Shown here piece by piece: positions 43,893 through 52,235 of a stretch of 64,000 nt of DNA. The stretch covers positions 2,046,001 to 2,110,000 of the forward strand of contig NZ_CP079818.1 in assembly GCF_019334725.1 (NCBI RefSeq), written 5' to 3'. Position 1 is the stretch's first letter; each line of letters starts with the position of its first letter. Both the position numbers and the translations under genes were made by a program. The notes beneath the pieces were generated by a model, which saw only the letters and a list, made by a program, of their open reading frames with translations, searched no databases and was not told where the DNA came from. Source of the DNA: Neisseria perflava (GTDB lineage: Bacteria; Pseudomonadota; Gammaproteobacteria; Burkholderiales; Neisseriaceae).

Positions 43893-45843
43893 TAATTACG
43901 TAAAAACATTAACCATAAATGAATTATTGAATAAAGACAGATATATTATTCCTATTTATCAACGTAATTACGCATGGGGAGATGATGAAATCAGCCTTCT
44001 TATCCAAGACCTATGGAATGCATATGAGAAAAATGAGAAAAATAAGAATAATTATTATATTGGCAGCTTAGTCATTTATAAAAGAGGAAATGGAGATTTA
44101 GAAGTCATAGACGGACAACAACGATTGACCACACTGACTTTAATCATGCACTACTTAAAATCAATGCACTACTTAAAATCAGATACCTTTGTTAGAAATG
44201 TATACTTTGAGCATAGAAATGACTCCGACTATGCCTTAGGACATCTTGACTCTGACTCCATACCTGATATTTTTAAAAATGCTTTAAAATCAATAAAAAA
44301 ATATTGGGAAACTGAGAGAACAGAAAAAGAAGGAAGGTGTTTGGCAGAGTTCTTACAAGAAAACGTTAAAATTATTAGAACCGAAGTACCCAAAGACACC
44401 GACCTCAATCATTACTTTGAAATTATGAATACGCGGGGAGAGCAATTAGAAAAACATGAGATTATCAAGGCTACTTTGATGAAGGTTTTAGACACAGATA
44501 GTGAGCGCTCTATTTTTGCCAAAATTTGGGATGCGTGTTCTGACATGAGCCGATATGTTGTAATGGGAATTAACCCTTCACTTAGAGAAAATATTTTTGG
44601 CAAGAATTGGGAAAATACTATCCCAACAAAATTTAATGAAATTATTGAGAATATTGCTGATGCAGAAAAGACTCAACATTCAGATACCGGCCCCGCAAAT
44701 GAAGAACAATCAATTCTTCAATTAATAATAGACGATAAGGAGCATCCCCACCCTTCACAGGAAAAAGAAAACGGGCTGACAGATGGGCGTTTTAATTCTG
44801 TTATTGATTTCCCTAACTTCTTAATGCATATCTTGAAAATTTATCTAGAAAAATTTCCTACCGGCATTAACAAAGTTACCTTTAAAAAGATTTCTCTGGA
44901 TGAAAAAGAACTTTGGCATGCTTTTGACAATGAAGACTGGAACAAAGAAAAGATCGTAAATTTCATAGATACATTGCTATCTTGTCGGTATTTATTTGAT
45001 AAATATATTATTAAATCAAACTCTTTACGCTCAGAAAATGAGCATTGGTCTTTATGGGAAATTAAAAAAGAAGAATCAAAGAATTATTCCTATAAAAATG
45101 TTTTTGGTATCGACAATGGCAATTCCACTGATACTGAAGAAACCAATGACAAAACTAAGAACGCAATAATGTTGCTTTCTATGTTTCATGTTTCTAATCC
45201 ATCCCGAATATATAAAAACTGGCTATATGCTACATTGCGTTGGTTATTCGAGAATAAGAAAAGTATTACTCAAGAAACATATATTCAGTTTCTTGAAAAT
45301 CTTTGCGATAAATTTTATTTTGAAAACAACTGCAATGGAAACAGGGATTTTATGAAAATTATCTTAAATGATAATTACACCATCTCTTCAGTACATAAGA
45401 CTTGGAATGATGGAGTAAACGTCCCAAATTTTGTATTTAATCGATTGGATTATCAATTATGGAAATATCCGGAAAAAGTAGAAGACTTTTCAGACAAGAA
45501 ACAATCTATCTGGAAAAATTTTAGATTTAGTTTTAGAAGCTCGGTTGAGCACCATTACCCACAAAATCCCTCTCAAGATTCTCGCCTAGATAAATTAGAT
45601 ACAAATGTCTTAGATAATTTTGGCAATCTTTATTTGTTATCTCAAAGTAAAAATTCCCGTTTAAGTAATTTACCTCCAAATTTGAAACGGCAGTATTACG
45701 AAAAAGAGGTTGCTTATGATAGTTTGAAACAAGCCATTATGATGAATTATCCAAACTGGACAGAAAGTGAGATAAAAGATCATGAGGAAAAAATGCTAAA
45801 AATCTTAAACGAACCACTGACTGACTCATCGTATCAACCATAA
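43879..45843 (+). CDS. DUF262-DUF1524 protein B (GmrSD-like)
   Basis: 654 residues. N-terminal DUF262 with IPIYQRNYAW (24-33) and VIDGQQRLTTL (DGQQR 78-82). The C-terminal part carries a DUF1524/HNH-like motif: VEHHYPQNP (His558/559) followed by NFGNLYLLSQSKNSRLSN. This is the nuclease half of GmrSD-like type IV restriction. An 18-bp tandem duplication (44146-44181) duplicates MHYLKS just after the DGQQR helix. AT-rich and without DUS, overlapping gene A by 14 bp, so translation is probably coupled. Together they look acquired by horizontal transfer. Confidence 0.82.
   Translation: MKTNNNYVKTLTINELLNKDRYIIPIYQRNYAWGDDEISLLIQDLWNAYEKNEKNKNNYYIGSLVIYKRGNGDLEVIDGQQRLTTLTLIMHYLKSMHYLKSDTFVRNVYFEHRNDSDYALGHLDSDSIPDIFKNALKSIKKYWETERTEKEGRCLAEFLQENVKIIRTEVPKDTDLNHYFEIMNTRGEQLEKHEIIKATLMKVLDTDSERSIFAKIWDACSDMSRYVVMGINPSLRENIFGKNWENTIPTKFNEIIENIADAEKTQHSDTGPANEEQSILQLIIDDKEHPHPSQEKENGLTDGRFNSVIDFPNFLMHILKIYLEKFPTGINKVTFKKISLDEKELWHAFDNEDWNKEKIVNFIDTLLSCRYLFDKYIIKSNSLRSENEHWSLWEIKKEESKNYSYKNVFGIDNGNSTDTEETNDKTKNAIMLLSMFHVSNPSRIYKNWLYATLRWLFENKKSITQETYIQFLENLCDKFYFENNCNGNRDFMKIILNDNYTISSVHKTWNDGVNVPNFVFNRLDYQLWKYPEKVEDFSDKKQSIWKNFRFSFRSSVEHHYPQNPSQDSRLDKLDTNVLDNFGNLYLLSQSKNSRLSNLPPNLKRQYYEKEVAYDSLKQAIMMNYPNWTESEIKDHEEKMLKILNEPLTDSSYQP
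44146..44181 (+). repeat. 18-bp tandem duplication in the DUF262-DUF1524 gene
   Basis: ATGCACTACTTAAAATCA occurs twice without a gap. It keeps the frame and duplicates six residues (90-95 and 96-101 of the protein). Confidence 0.95.
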
Positions 45844-45944
45844 TCGGCACTTAACACATCTCTTCGTCCGTCTATCGGATAATCATTGCATTTATTCGAT
45901 ATGTCATGATACTGTTCAAAAAATATGACTATTAGGAGTTTCTC

Positions 45945-47687
45945 ATGTCCGAACAACAAAAATTCTTTTCTACCCAAGACGGGACTTCGCTTTTCTACCG
46001 CTATCGCCCTGCTGCCGATGGTTCTTTCGATAAAGCCATTGTGCTGTTTCATCGCGGGCATGAGCATTCCGGCCGGATGATGTTTGTTGCCGATGAGCTG
46101 GGTTTCAACGATTTTTCCTATTTTGCTTGGGATGCGCGTGGTCATGGTTACAGCCCTGGTGAACGTGGCGATAGTCCGAGTATCGGCACTTCGGTTGCAG
46201 ACGTAGATGATTTTATCCGACACATTCAAAGCGAATACGGCATCAAACCTGAAAACATCTGCGTGATTGCACAAAGTGTCGGAGCGGTATTGGTTTCTAC
46301 TTGGTTGCACGATTACGCGCCGAAAATCCGTTGCGCCGTATTGGCTTCGCCTGCGTTCAAAGTCAAACTCTATGTTCCGTTTGCCCGTACCGGTTTGAAA
46401 ATGATGCAAAAATGGCGTGGCAATTTCTTTGTCAACAGCTATGTCAAAGCCCACTATCTGACCCACAATGTCGAACGTCAAAAAAGCTACGACAACGATC
46501 CGCTTATTGCCCGCGCTATTTCTGTGCGCATCCTGCTGGGTTTATATGAAGCGGCCGAACGCGTCGTTGCCGATGCACAAGCGATTACTACGCCTGTACA
46601 ACTGTTGATTTCAGGCAGCGATTGGGTTGTTCATCACAAACCGCAACACGATTTCTACAACCGTTTGGGCAGCCATATTAAAGAACGCCATATCCTGCCC
46701 GGTTTCTACCACGACACTTTAGGCGAGCAAAACCGTGAAATCGCGTTTATCGAAATGCGCCGTTTTATCCGCGAGCGTTTCAATCAGCCTTTGCAACAAG
46801 TCGATCTGACTCAAGCGCACTTATTTGGAGACAGCCGTCGCGAAGCTGACGAACTGGCGACGCCTTTGCCTGTTTGTACGCCTCGCGGCGCATTCTGGGC
46901 AATATATCGCGCCTCGCTCAAACTGGGTTCGCGCTGGAGTGAAGGCTTGAGAATCGGTCAAGAAACAGGTTTTGATTCGGGCAGCACATTGGATTATGTC
47001 TACCGCAATCAACCGCAAGGCAGCAATGCTTTCGGTGTATGGGTGGACAAATACTATCTTAACGCTATCGGCTGGCGCGGCATTCGCCAACGCAAAGTCA
47101 ATATCGGCAAAGCCATTCAGACGGCCTCAGCCAAACTGCGTGAAGCAGGCAAACCGGTACACGTTTTGGATATCGCATCCGGTCATGGCCGCTATGTATT
47201 GGATGCCCTGACTGCCGACACATTGCCTAATTCCGTACGCTTGCGCGATTACAGTCCGATTAATGTCGAAGCCGGTCGCAAGCTGATTGCCGAGCGCGGC
47301 TTACAAGACACGGTTACCTTCAATGAGGTCAATGCCTATGACCGCGCCAATTATCACGATTTACAGCCGCGTCCTACCCTGGGCATCGTCTCCGGCCTGC
47401 ACGAATTGTTTGCCGACAATGATTTGATTTTGAACTCGCTCTACGGCTTTGGAGAAGCCATTGAAACCGGCGGCTACCTGATCTACACCGGCCAGCCGTG
47501 GCATCCGCAACTGGAAATGATTGCCCGCGCCCTGACCAGCCACAAAGCAGGCAACCCAAACTGGGTAATGCGCCGTCGCAGTCAGCAGGAAATGGATCAG
47601 CTGGTTGAAAAAGCCGGTTTTGAAAAAATCCATCAATGGATAGACGAAGACGGTATTTTCACCGTGAGCTTGGCAGTGAAGAAATAA
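45945..47687 (+). CDS. Alpha/beta hydrolase-methyltransferase fusion, YnbC-like
   Basis: 580 residues. The N-terminal ~300 residues form an alpha/beta hydrolase (FHRGHEHSGRMM; AQSVGAVLVSTWL nucleophile elbow with Ser in QSVG; HHKPQHDFYNRLG near the catalytic His). The C-terminal ~230 residues are a class I SAM methyltransferase (HVLDIASGHGRYVLDAL). This fusion is known from E. coli YnbC. AGGAG lies before the ATG. It is the first gene of a lipid-related operon. Expected to modify a lipid or its headgroup, but the substrate is unknown. Confidence 0.85.
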   Translation: MSEQQKFFSTQDGTSLFYRYRPAADGSFDKAIVLFHRGHEHSGRMMFVADELGFNDFSYFAWDARGHGYSPGERGDSPSIGTSVADVDDFIRHIQSEYGIKPENICVIAQSVGAVLVSTWLHDYAPKIRCAVLASPAFKVKLYVPFARTGLKMMQKWRGNFFVNSYVKAHYLTHNVERQKSYDNDPLIARAISVRILLGLYEAAERVVADAQAITTPVQLLISGSDWVVHHKPQHDFYNRLGSHIKERHILPGFYHDTLGEQNREIAFIEMRRFIRERFNQPLQQVDLTQAHLFGDSRREADELATPLPVCTPRGAFWAIYRASLKLGSRWSEGLRIGQETGFDSGSTLDYVYRNQPQGSNAFGVWVDKYYLNAIGWRGIRQRKVNIGKAIQTASAKLREAGKPVHVLDIASGHGRYVLDALTADTLPNSVRLRDYSPINVEAGRKLIAERGLQDTVTFNEVNAYDRANYHDLQPRPTLGIVSGLHELFADNDLILNSLYGFGEAIETGGYLIYTGQPWHPQLEMIARALTSHKAGNPNWVMRRRSQQEMDQLVEKAGFEKIHQWIDEDGIFTVSLAVKK

Positions 47688-47696
47688 AAAAATAAA

Positions 47697-47731
47697 GGCC
47701 GTCTGAACAATTCTTTAACTTTCAGACGGCC
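47697..47731 (+). terminator. Inverted DUS pair after the YnbC-like gene
   Basis: GGCCGTCTGAA and its inverse around a 13-nt loop. It is followed 11 bp later by the next gene, so read-through or a new promoter is needed. Confidence 0.75.
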
Positions 47732-47742
47732 TTATTTAAACC

Positions 47743-49041
47743 ATGTACCTATCCATGAAACCCTCCCTAAAAACCTCCCTGCTCAAGCTGATTTTAGTTG
47801 GCGCACTGTTCTACACCAGCTACGGCCTATCCAACCATTACGCGGCGTCGCTGGACTATGTGCCTGAAATCGCTTTTACATGGGAGAGCAATATTCCGTT
47901 TTGGGCATGGACGATTGTGCCTTATTGGTCGCTAAACCTGATGTATACCGCGGCATTTTTTCTTTGCCGTGATACACATGAACAAAACCGATATGTAGCG
48001 CACCTTGTAGCCGCCCAACTGATTGCAACTGTTTGCTTTGTACTGTTTCCGCTGCGTTTCGGGTGGCCTAAACCGCCTGCCGATGGGCTGTCAGGCTGGC
48101 TGTTTGATTCATTGGCTGCATTTGATTTGCCGTACAACCAAGCGCCATCTTTGCATATCGCGTTGGCGATTATCGTGGGTGCATTTTATTGGACGCGCTT
48201 TCCCAAAATCCGCCTGCCGCTTTTCTTATGGCAAAGCCTGATTGCCTTGTCGGTACTGACGACTTATCAACATCATTTTATTGACGTGCCGACCGGAGCA
48301 TTGCTTGGCTGGCTGGTGTTGTGGGCTTTCCCGCGTCAGATGACTTCGCCGTTAAAACTGGGCTCGATTAATGTACACTCAAGAAAGATTGCGTTGCTGT
48401 ATTTGCTTGGCGCGTATTTGATGGCTTTGCCTGCGCTGCTGGGTGGTGTGTGGCTGTGGTTGATATGGATTAGCGTGTCTTTGCTGATGGTGGCCTTTGC
48501 CTATTTGACTGGGAATGCAAACATATTCCAAAAACAGGCTAACGGTAAATTATCGGCGGCAGCGACGGTTTTACTATTGCCTTATCTGGTGGGCGTACGG
48601 CTAAACATGGCGTATTGGTTACGCGGTAAGGCGAAAACGGCACAAGTCCGCCATGATGTATGGATTGGCAGCGTTTTGGGAATTTCAAACCATCTGCCTG
48701 CCGTATTGGATGTATGCGCCGAATATCCCTGCCGTAGCTATCAAGGAGAATATCGCTCCCTACCTTTACTGGATATGGTAACGCCGTCTGAAAACGATTT
48801 GGTTCAGACGGCCTTGATATTGGAAACCTTGCGCCAAAAACACGGCAAAGTGCTGATATGCTGCGCTTTGGGTTATGGAAGAAGTGCCGCAGTGGTGCTG
48901 ACGTGGCTGCTGGTCTATGGTGGCTGCAAAGACTTGGCACAAGCGAAGGCCGAACTCAAACAGGCTCGGCCGCAAATGGTATTATCGCCGGCCACTGCCC
49001 AAGCAGTCGAAGCTGCGGCCAACCGTTTAAAACAAGGATAA
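47743..49041 (+). CDS. PAP2/dual-specificity phosphatase fusion, YnbD-like
   Basis: 432 residues (an internal ATG at 47755, MKPSLKTSLLKL, is an alternative start). Six or more N-terminal membrane helices contain PAP2-type motifs (QAPSLHIALAI; HHFIDVPTGALLGWL). The C-terminal cytosolic part is a dual-specificity phosphatase with the CX5R loop CALGYGRS (Cys374-Arg380). The same domain pairing occurs in E. coli YnbD. It may dephosphorylate lipid phosphates such as phosphatidic acid or a phosphatidylglycerophosphate-like product. A DUS pair is inside the gene (about 48780-48812). Confidence 0.82.
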   Translation: MYLSMKPSLKTSLLKLILVGALFYTSYGLSNHYAASLDYVPEIAFTWESNIPFWAWTIVPYWSLNLMYTAAFFLCRDTHEQNRYVAHLVAAQLIATVCFVLFPLRFGWPKPPADGLSGWLFDSLAAFDLPYNQAPSLHIALAIIVGAFYWTRFPKIRLPLFLWQSLIALSVLTTYQHHFIDVPTGALLGWLVLWAFPRQMTSPLKLGSINVHSRKIALLYLLGAYLMALPALLGGVWLWLIWISVSLLMVAFAYLTGNANIFQKQANGKLSAAATVLLLPYLVGVRLNMAYWLRGKAKTAQVRHDVWIGSVLGISNHLPAVLDVCAEYPCRSYQGEYRSLPLLDMVTPSENDLVQTALILETLRQKHGKVLICCALGYGRSAAVVLTWLLVYGGCKDLAQAKAELKQARPQMVLSPATAQAVEAAANRLKQG

Positions 49042-49418
49042 TGATGGACAACGCAACCGATAGCCGTATTATTGCCCACCTGCTCTCTACCGCACATTAT
49101 GTTGCCACCTGTAACGCCTTACTGCTCGCCTTGTCGGTAAAATATGGTGGTGCATGGTTTGCGGTGCAACTTGTCTTGGCAGCGGTTTTGCTGTACTGCC
49201 ATATCCGCATTCACTTCGACCACCGCGTGTTCCAAGACTTTGCCGACAACCGCTACTCTCCTGAAGACTTTGACTACGCCTTACAGCAAAACGGTTTGCG
49301 TCAAATTTCAGGCAGCCGTACGTTGACCCAACGGATAAACGGTGCACTTTCCCTATGGCGCAACTGCTTATACCTGACCGCCGCCCAATTTTTAATTTTG
49401 CTTATCCAAAGCATTTGA
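49041..49418 (+). CDS. Small membrane protein of the ynb-like operon
   Basis: 125 residues. The ATG at 49041 shares one base with the previous stop codon (TAATG) and has AAGGA seven nt upstream, so it is translationally coupled to the phosphatase gene. Two or three membrane helices (about 15-60 and 105-124) flank a soluble loop with FDHRVFQDFADNRYSPEDFD. I do not recognise a family. Confidence 0.7.
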   Translation: MMDNATDSRIIAHLLSTAHYVATCNALLLALSVKYGGAWFAVQLVLAAVLLYCHIRIHFDHRVFQDFADNRYSPEDFDYALQQNGLRQISGSRTLTQRINGALSLWRNCLYLTAAQFLILLIQSI

Positions 49419-49481
49419 TTATTTTTGCTGATTTACCCAAACCGAATCCTTAGCGGTATCTCACTCCCAAAGGCAGAAACA

Positions 49482-50189
49482 ATGAAAAACTTCCTCAAAA
49501 AACAACTTGCCTGGCTGACCGACCAAGCCTTGTGTCTGTCGGTCTCTTTTCTTACGGGCGTACGCCCTAAAAGTCCGCGCGAGCTGACATTCAATCAGCA
49601 CCAAAAGGTCTATTACGCCAATCACGGCAGTCATGGTGATTTTGTGTTGGTGTGGATTTCCCTGCCCCGCCGCTGGCGCTTGTCCACGCGTCCAGTCGCC
49701 GGTTCGGATTACTGGCTGACAAGCAAACTCAAACGCTTCATCATTCAAAACGTTTTCAACGCCTTGCTGATTCCGCGCCATAGCGATAATCCGCAAGCAA
49801 TTACCGAACAGATGAAAGACGCGCTAAACGCAGGCGACTCCTTGATTATTTTCCCTGAAGGCACGCGTAATACTGACGACAACACTATCCTGCTGCCGTT
49901 CAAGTCCGGCATTTATCATCTGGCAAAAAGCAAACCCGATACCGAATTTGTGCCGATTTGGATAGACAACATCAGCCGCGTACTGCCCAAAGGCAAAATC
50001 CTGCCTATCCCGCTTTTGTGTGAAGTATATATCGGACAGCCGCTCACCTTGCAGGAAAACGAAGACAAAGACAGTTTTTTGACACGCAGCCGTGAAGCAC
50101 TGCTGGCACTCAGGCCGTCTGAAAACGACCGCAGCGAGCCTCGCCAAAATGAATCTGAAGTTCATCAAAATAAAGGAGGACAAGCATGA
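49482..50189 (+). CDS. 1-acyl-sn-glycerol-3-phosphate acyltransferase-like (PlsC family)
   Basis: 235 residues from the ATG at 49482, with AAGG upstream. The acyltransferase motifs are NHGSHGD (His48-x4-Asp53), the FPEGTRN substrate loop and VPIWIDN. It would acylate lysophosphatidate to phosphatidic acid, or a related lysolipid. Its stop overlaps the start of the CDP-diacylglycerol synthase gene by four bases (ATGA). Neisseria has other PlsC-type genes, so this is probably a specialised copy. Confidence 0.85.
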   Translation: MKNFLKKQLAWLTDQALCLSVSFLTGVRPKSPRELTFNQHQKVYYANHGSHGDFVLVWISLPRRWRLSTRPVAGSDYWLTSKLKRFIIQNVFNALLIPRHSDNPQAITEQMKDALNAGDSLIIFPEGTRNTDDNTILLPFKSGIYHLAKSKPDTEFVPIWIDNISRVLPKGKILPIPLLCEVYIGQPLTLQENEDKDSFLTRSREALLALRPSENDRSEPRQNESEVHQNKGGQA

Positions 50190-51175
50190 GCCTTTCTACG
50201 ACTTCCCAAAAAATCATTGTCGAACAAGCCTCCACTCATTTGACTCCGCAAGCCAGCTATATTTTTGTCGGCGTGTTTGTCGTATTGTGTTTTGCCAGCA
50301 TCATCGGACAATGGCTCAAGCGCAAAAATGGCGCAGATAATGCCACCATCGCCAACCTCAACGCCCGCATTTACGCATGGTGGCTGATGACGCTGGTGTT
50401 GCTGGGCGCGTTTTGGTTCGGCAAAATCGGGACGGTTGTACTGTTTTTCCTGATTTCATTTGCCGCACTACGCGAATTTATGACCCTCGTCTATCGCCGC
50501 CGCAGCGACTATTACAGCATGGTTGTCTGCTTTTACCTGCTGCTGCCGGTGCAATACTATTTCGTCTATGACGGCTGGTATGGCATGTTCAGCATTTTTA
50601 TTCCGGTTTACGGCTTTTTGATACTGCCGATTATTGCCAGCCTCAGCGGCCAAACCGCGCATTTTTTGGAACGCGCCGCCAAAACGCAATGGATGGCGAT
50701 GATTTGCATATTCTGTCTGTCCCATGTTCCGGCGCTGATGTTTCTGGACTTGGACGGCTTCGATAATAGCAACAATATCCTATTGCTGATCTTCCTGATT
50801 GGCGTAGTGCAAGTATCGGATGTGTTGCAATACGTTTGGGGCAAACTGATTGGCGGTGCAAAAATCATGCCTTCGCTTTCGCCGTCAAAAACTATTTCCG
50901 GCACTGTCGGAGGTATTTTGTCGGCCACAGCCATTGCCGCGCTAATGGCGCCGATTACGCCGTTCTCCCACGGCCAAGCGGCCGTTATTGGCTTTATCGT
51001 CTGCCTGATGGGCTTTTTTGGCGGCCTAGTTATGTCTGCCATCAAACGCGATTACGGTGTCAAAGACTGGGGCAATATGATACGCGGCCACGGCGGTATG
51101 CTTGACCGCGTGGATTCGATTTGTTTTGCCGCACCCGTGTTTTTCCACATCACCCGTTATTTCTGGAACGGCTAA
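50186..51175 (+). CDS. Phosphatidate cytidylyltransferase, YnbB-like
   Basis: 329 residues with eight or so membrane helices. The C-terminal CdsA signature is present: SAIKRDYGVKDWGNMIRGHG then GMLDRVDS. It makes CDP-diacylglycerol from phosphatidate and CTP, the donor used by CDP-alcohol phosphatidyltransferases such as the YnbA-like protein at 38.5 kb. It overlaps the acyltransferase gene by four bases and is followed by a DUS-pair terminator, so it closes the operon. Confidence 0.88.
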   Translation: MSLSTTSQKIIVEQASTHLTPQASYIFVGVFVVLCFASIIGQWLKRKNGADNATIANLNARIYAWWLMTLVLLGAFWFGKIGTVVLFFLISFAALREFMTLVYRRRSDYYSMVVCFYLLLPVQYYFVYDGWYGMFSIFIPVYGFLILPIIASLSGQTAHFLERAAKTQWMAMICIFCLSHVPALMFLDLDGFDNSNNILLLIFLIGVVQVSDVLQYVWGKLIGGAKIMPSLSPSKTISGTVGGILSATAIAALMAPITPFSHGQAAVIGFIVCLMGFFGGLVMSAIKRDYGVKDWGNMIRGHGGMLDRVDSICFAAPVFFHITRYFWNG

Positions 51176-51181
51176 ACTTCA

Positions 51182-51210
51182 GGCCGTCTGAAAGCTGTTT
51201 TCAGACGGCC
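51182..51210 (+). terminator. Inverted DUS pair terminator of the ynb-like operon
   Basis: GGCCGTCTGAAAGC and its inverse with a short loop, then TTTAA. Confidence 0.85.
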
Positions 51211-51282
51211 TTTAATGCATGAAACTGCCAGCCCTGCCGATTCGTTATACAATACGCGACATTGTTATTACATACACACAAC

Positions 51283-51903
51283 ATGAATAAACCCTCTCCA
51301 ATCTTTCCCATTTTTCTTGCTACGATTATCTTTGCCCTCATTGTTTGGTCAGGCATCAATCCCCATGACCGCGCGGTTTGGTACGCCGAAATCATCCCTG
51401 TAGCATCCGTATTCTTCCTGCTGGTTGCCACCTACCGCATTTTCCGCTTCAGCAACCTGGCCTACTTATTCATGAGTTTCTGGCTCATCATGCATTCCAT
51501 CGGTGCATACTACACTTTTGCCGATGTGCCATTTGAATCCATCAACCGCTTTGTCGAGCCAATTTTGGGCGAAAACCGCAATCATTACGACCGTATTGCT
51601 CATTACATCATCGGCTTTTATGCCTACCCGATGGCCGAGTGGCTGCTGCGCCGCAAGCTGTGCAATCTGCCGTTGGCCTTATTTTTCTCCCTGTTCTTCA
51701 TTATGAGCGTAGCTGCCGCCTATGAAATCATCGAATGGCAATATGCCGTTATCGACGGTGGAGAAGCCGGACTGGAATTTTTGGGTTCTCAAGGCGATAT
51801 TTGGGACGCGCAAAAAGACATGCTTGCCGATACTTTGGGCGCGTTAACCTCGCTGTTTATTTTTGTGTTTACCCGTCCCGATAAACGTTTGGGTTCCTCT
51901 TAA
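51283..51903 (+). CDS. DUF2238 (YjdF-like) membrane protein
   Basis: 206 residues from the ATG at 51283 (MNKPSPIFPIFL); an in-frame ATG 21 bp upstream is possible but less likely. Six membrane helices. The block NHYDRIAHYIIGFYAYPMAEWLLRR with YEIIEWQYAV and GDIWDAQKDMLADTLGAL, rich in conserved Asp, His and Glu in helices, is the DUF2238 pattern. Inner-membrane protein of unknown function. It stands between two DUS-pair terminators and is thus its own unit. Confidence 0.8.
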   Translation: MNKPSPIFPIFLATIIFALIVWSGINPHDRAVWYAEIIPVASVFFLLVATYRIFRFSNLAYLFMSFWLIMHSIGAYYTFADVPFESINRFVEPILGENRNHYDRIAHYIIGFYAYPMAEWLLRRKLCNLPLALFFSLFFIMSVAAAYEIIEWQYAVIDGGEAGLEFLGSQGDIWDAQKDMLADTLGALTSLFIFVFTRPDKRLGSS

Positions 51904-51924
51904 ATATATCTCTTTAAAATAAAA

Positions 51925-51952
51925 GGCCGTCTGAAACAGATTTTCAGACGGC
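51925..51952 (+). terminator. Inverted DUS pair after the DUF2238 gene
   Basis: GGCCGTCTGAAA and its inverse with a short loop followed by a T-run. It begins a 332-bp gap (51904-52235) that is AT-rich and ends with the FNR-controlled promoter. Confidence 0.85.
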
Positions 51953-52129
51953 TTTTTTTCATTTTTCTATCGGTATTATTGTAAAAATTAATAAATGCGA
52001 TAGTTAAAAACATAAGCTGATTTTGAAACAAAATCCGTCATCAAAATTTTAAGCACATGAAATATATAAAAAACAACATCTGTTAAGGTTTTGTAAACAA
52101 TATGCCTACGTCAACCTGAATTTTTCGAT

Positions 52130-52171
52130 TTGATTTAAGTCAGCATATCTTGTGTCATTAATCCATAAAAT
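52130..52171 (+). promoter_or_regulatory. FNR-dependent promoter of ubiUVT
   Basis: The FNR-like site TTGATTTAAGTCAG at 52130-52143 has a perfect left half. A TAAAAT -10 element lies at 52166-52171. The distance from the site centre to the -10 is 29-30 bp, exactly that of a class II FNR-activated promoter. It is 65 bp upstream of ubiU. Predicted from sequence. Confidence 0.65.
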
Positions 52172-52235
52172 ATTCGGAATTCTACAAAATATTGATTAAC
52201 CCGATAGAGGTTATCATCAAGACGAGGAACACAAA

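Noticed and set aside
42576..45843. DUF262 pair as a toxin-antitoxin module
   Set aside because: Both proteins are large, and the second has a nuclease-like end; the layout fits type IV restriction better than toxin-antitoxin.
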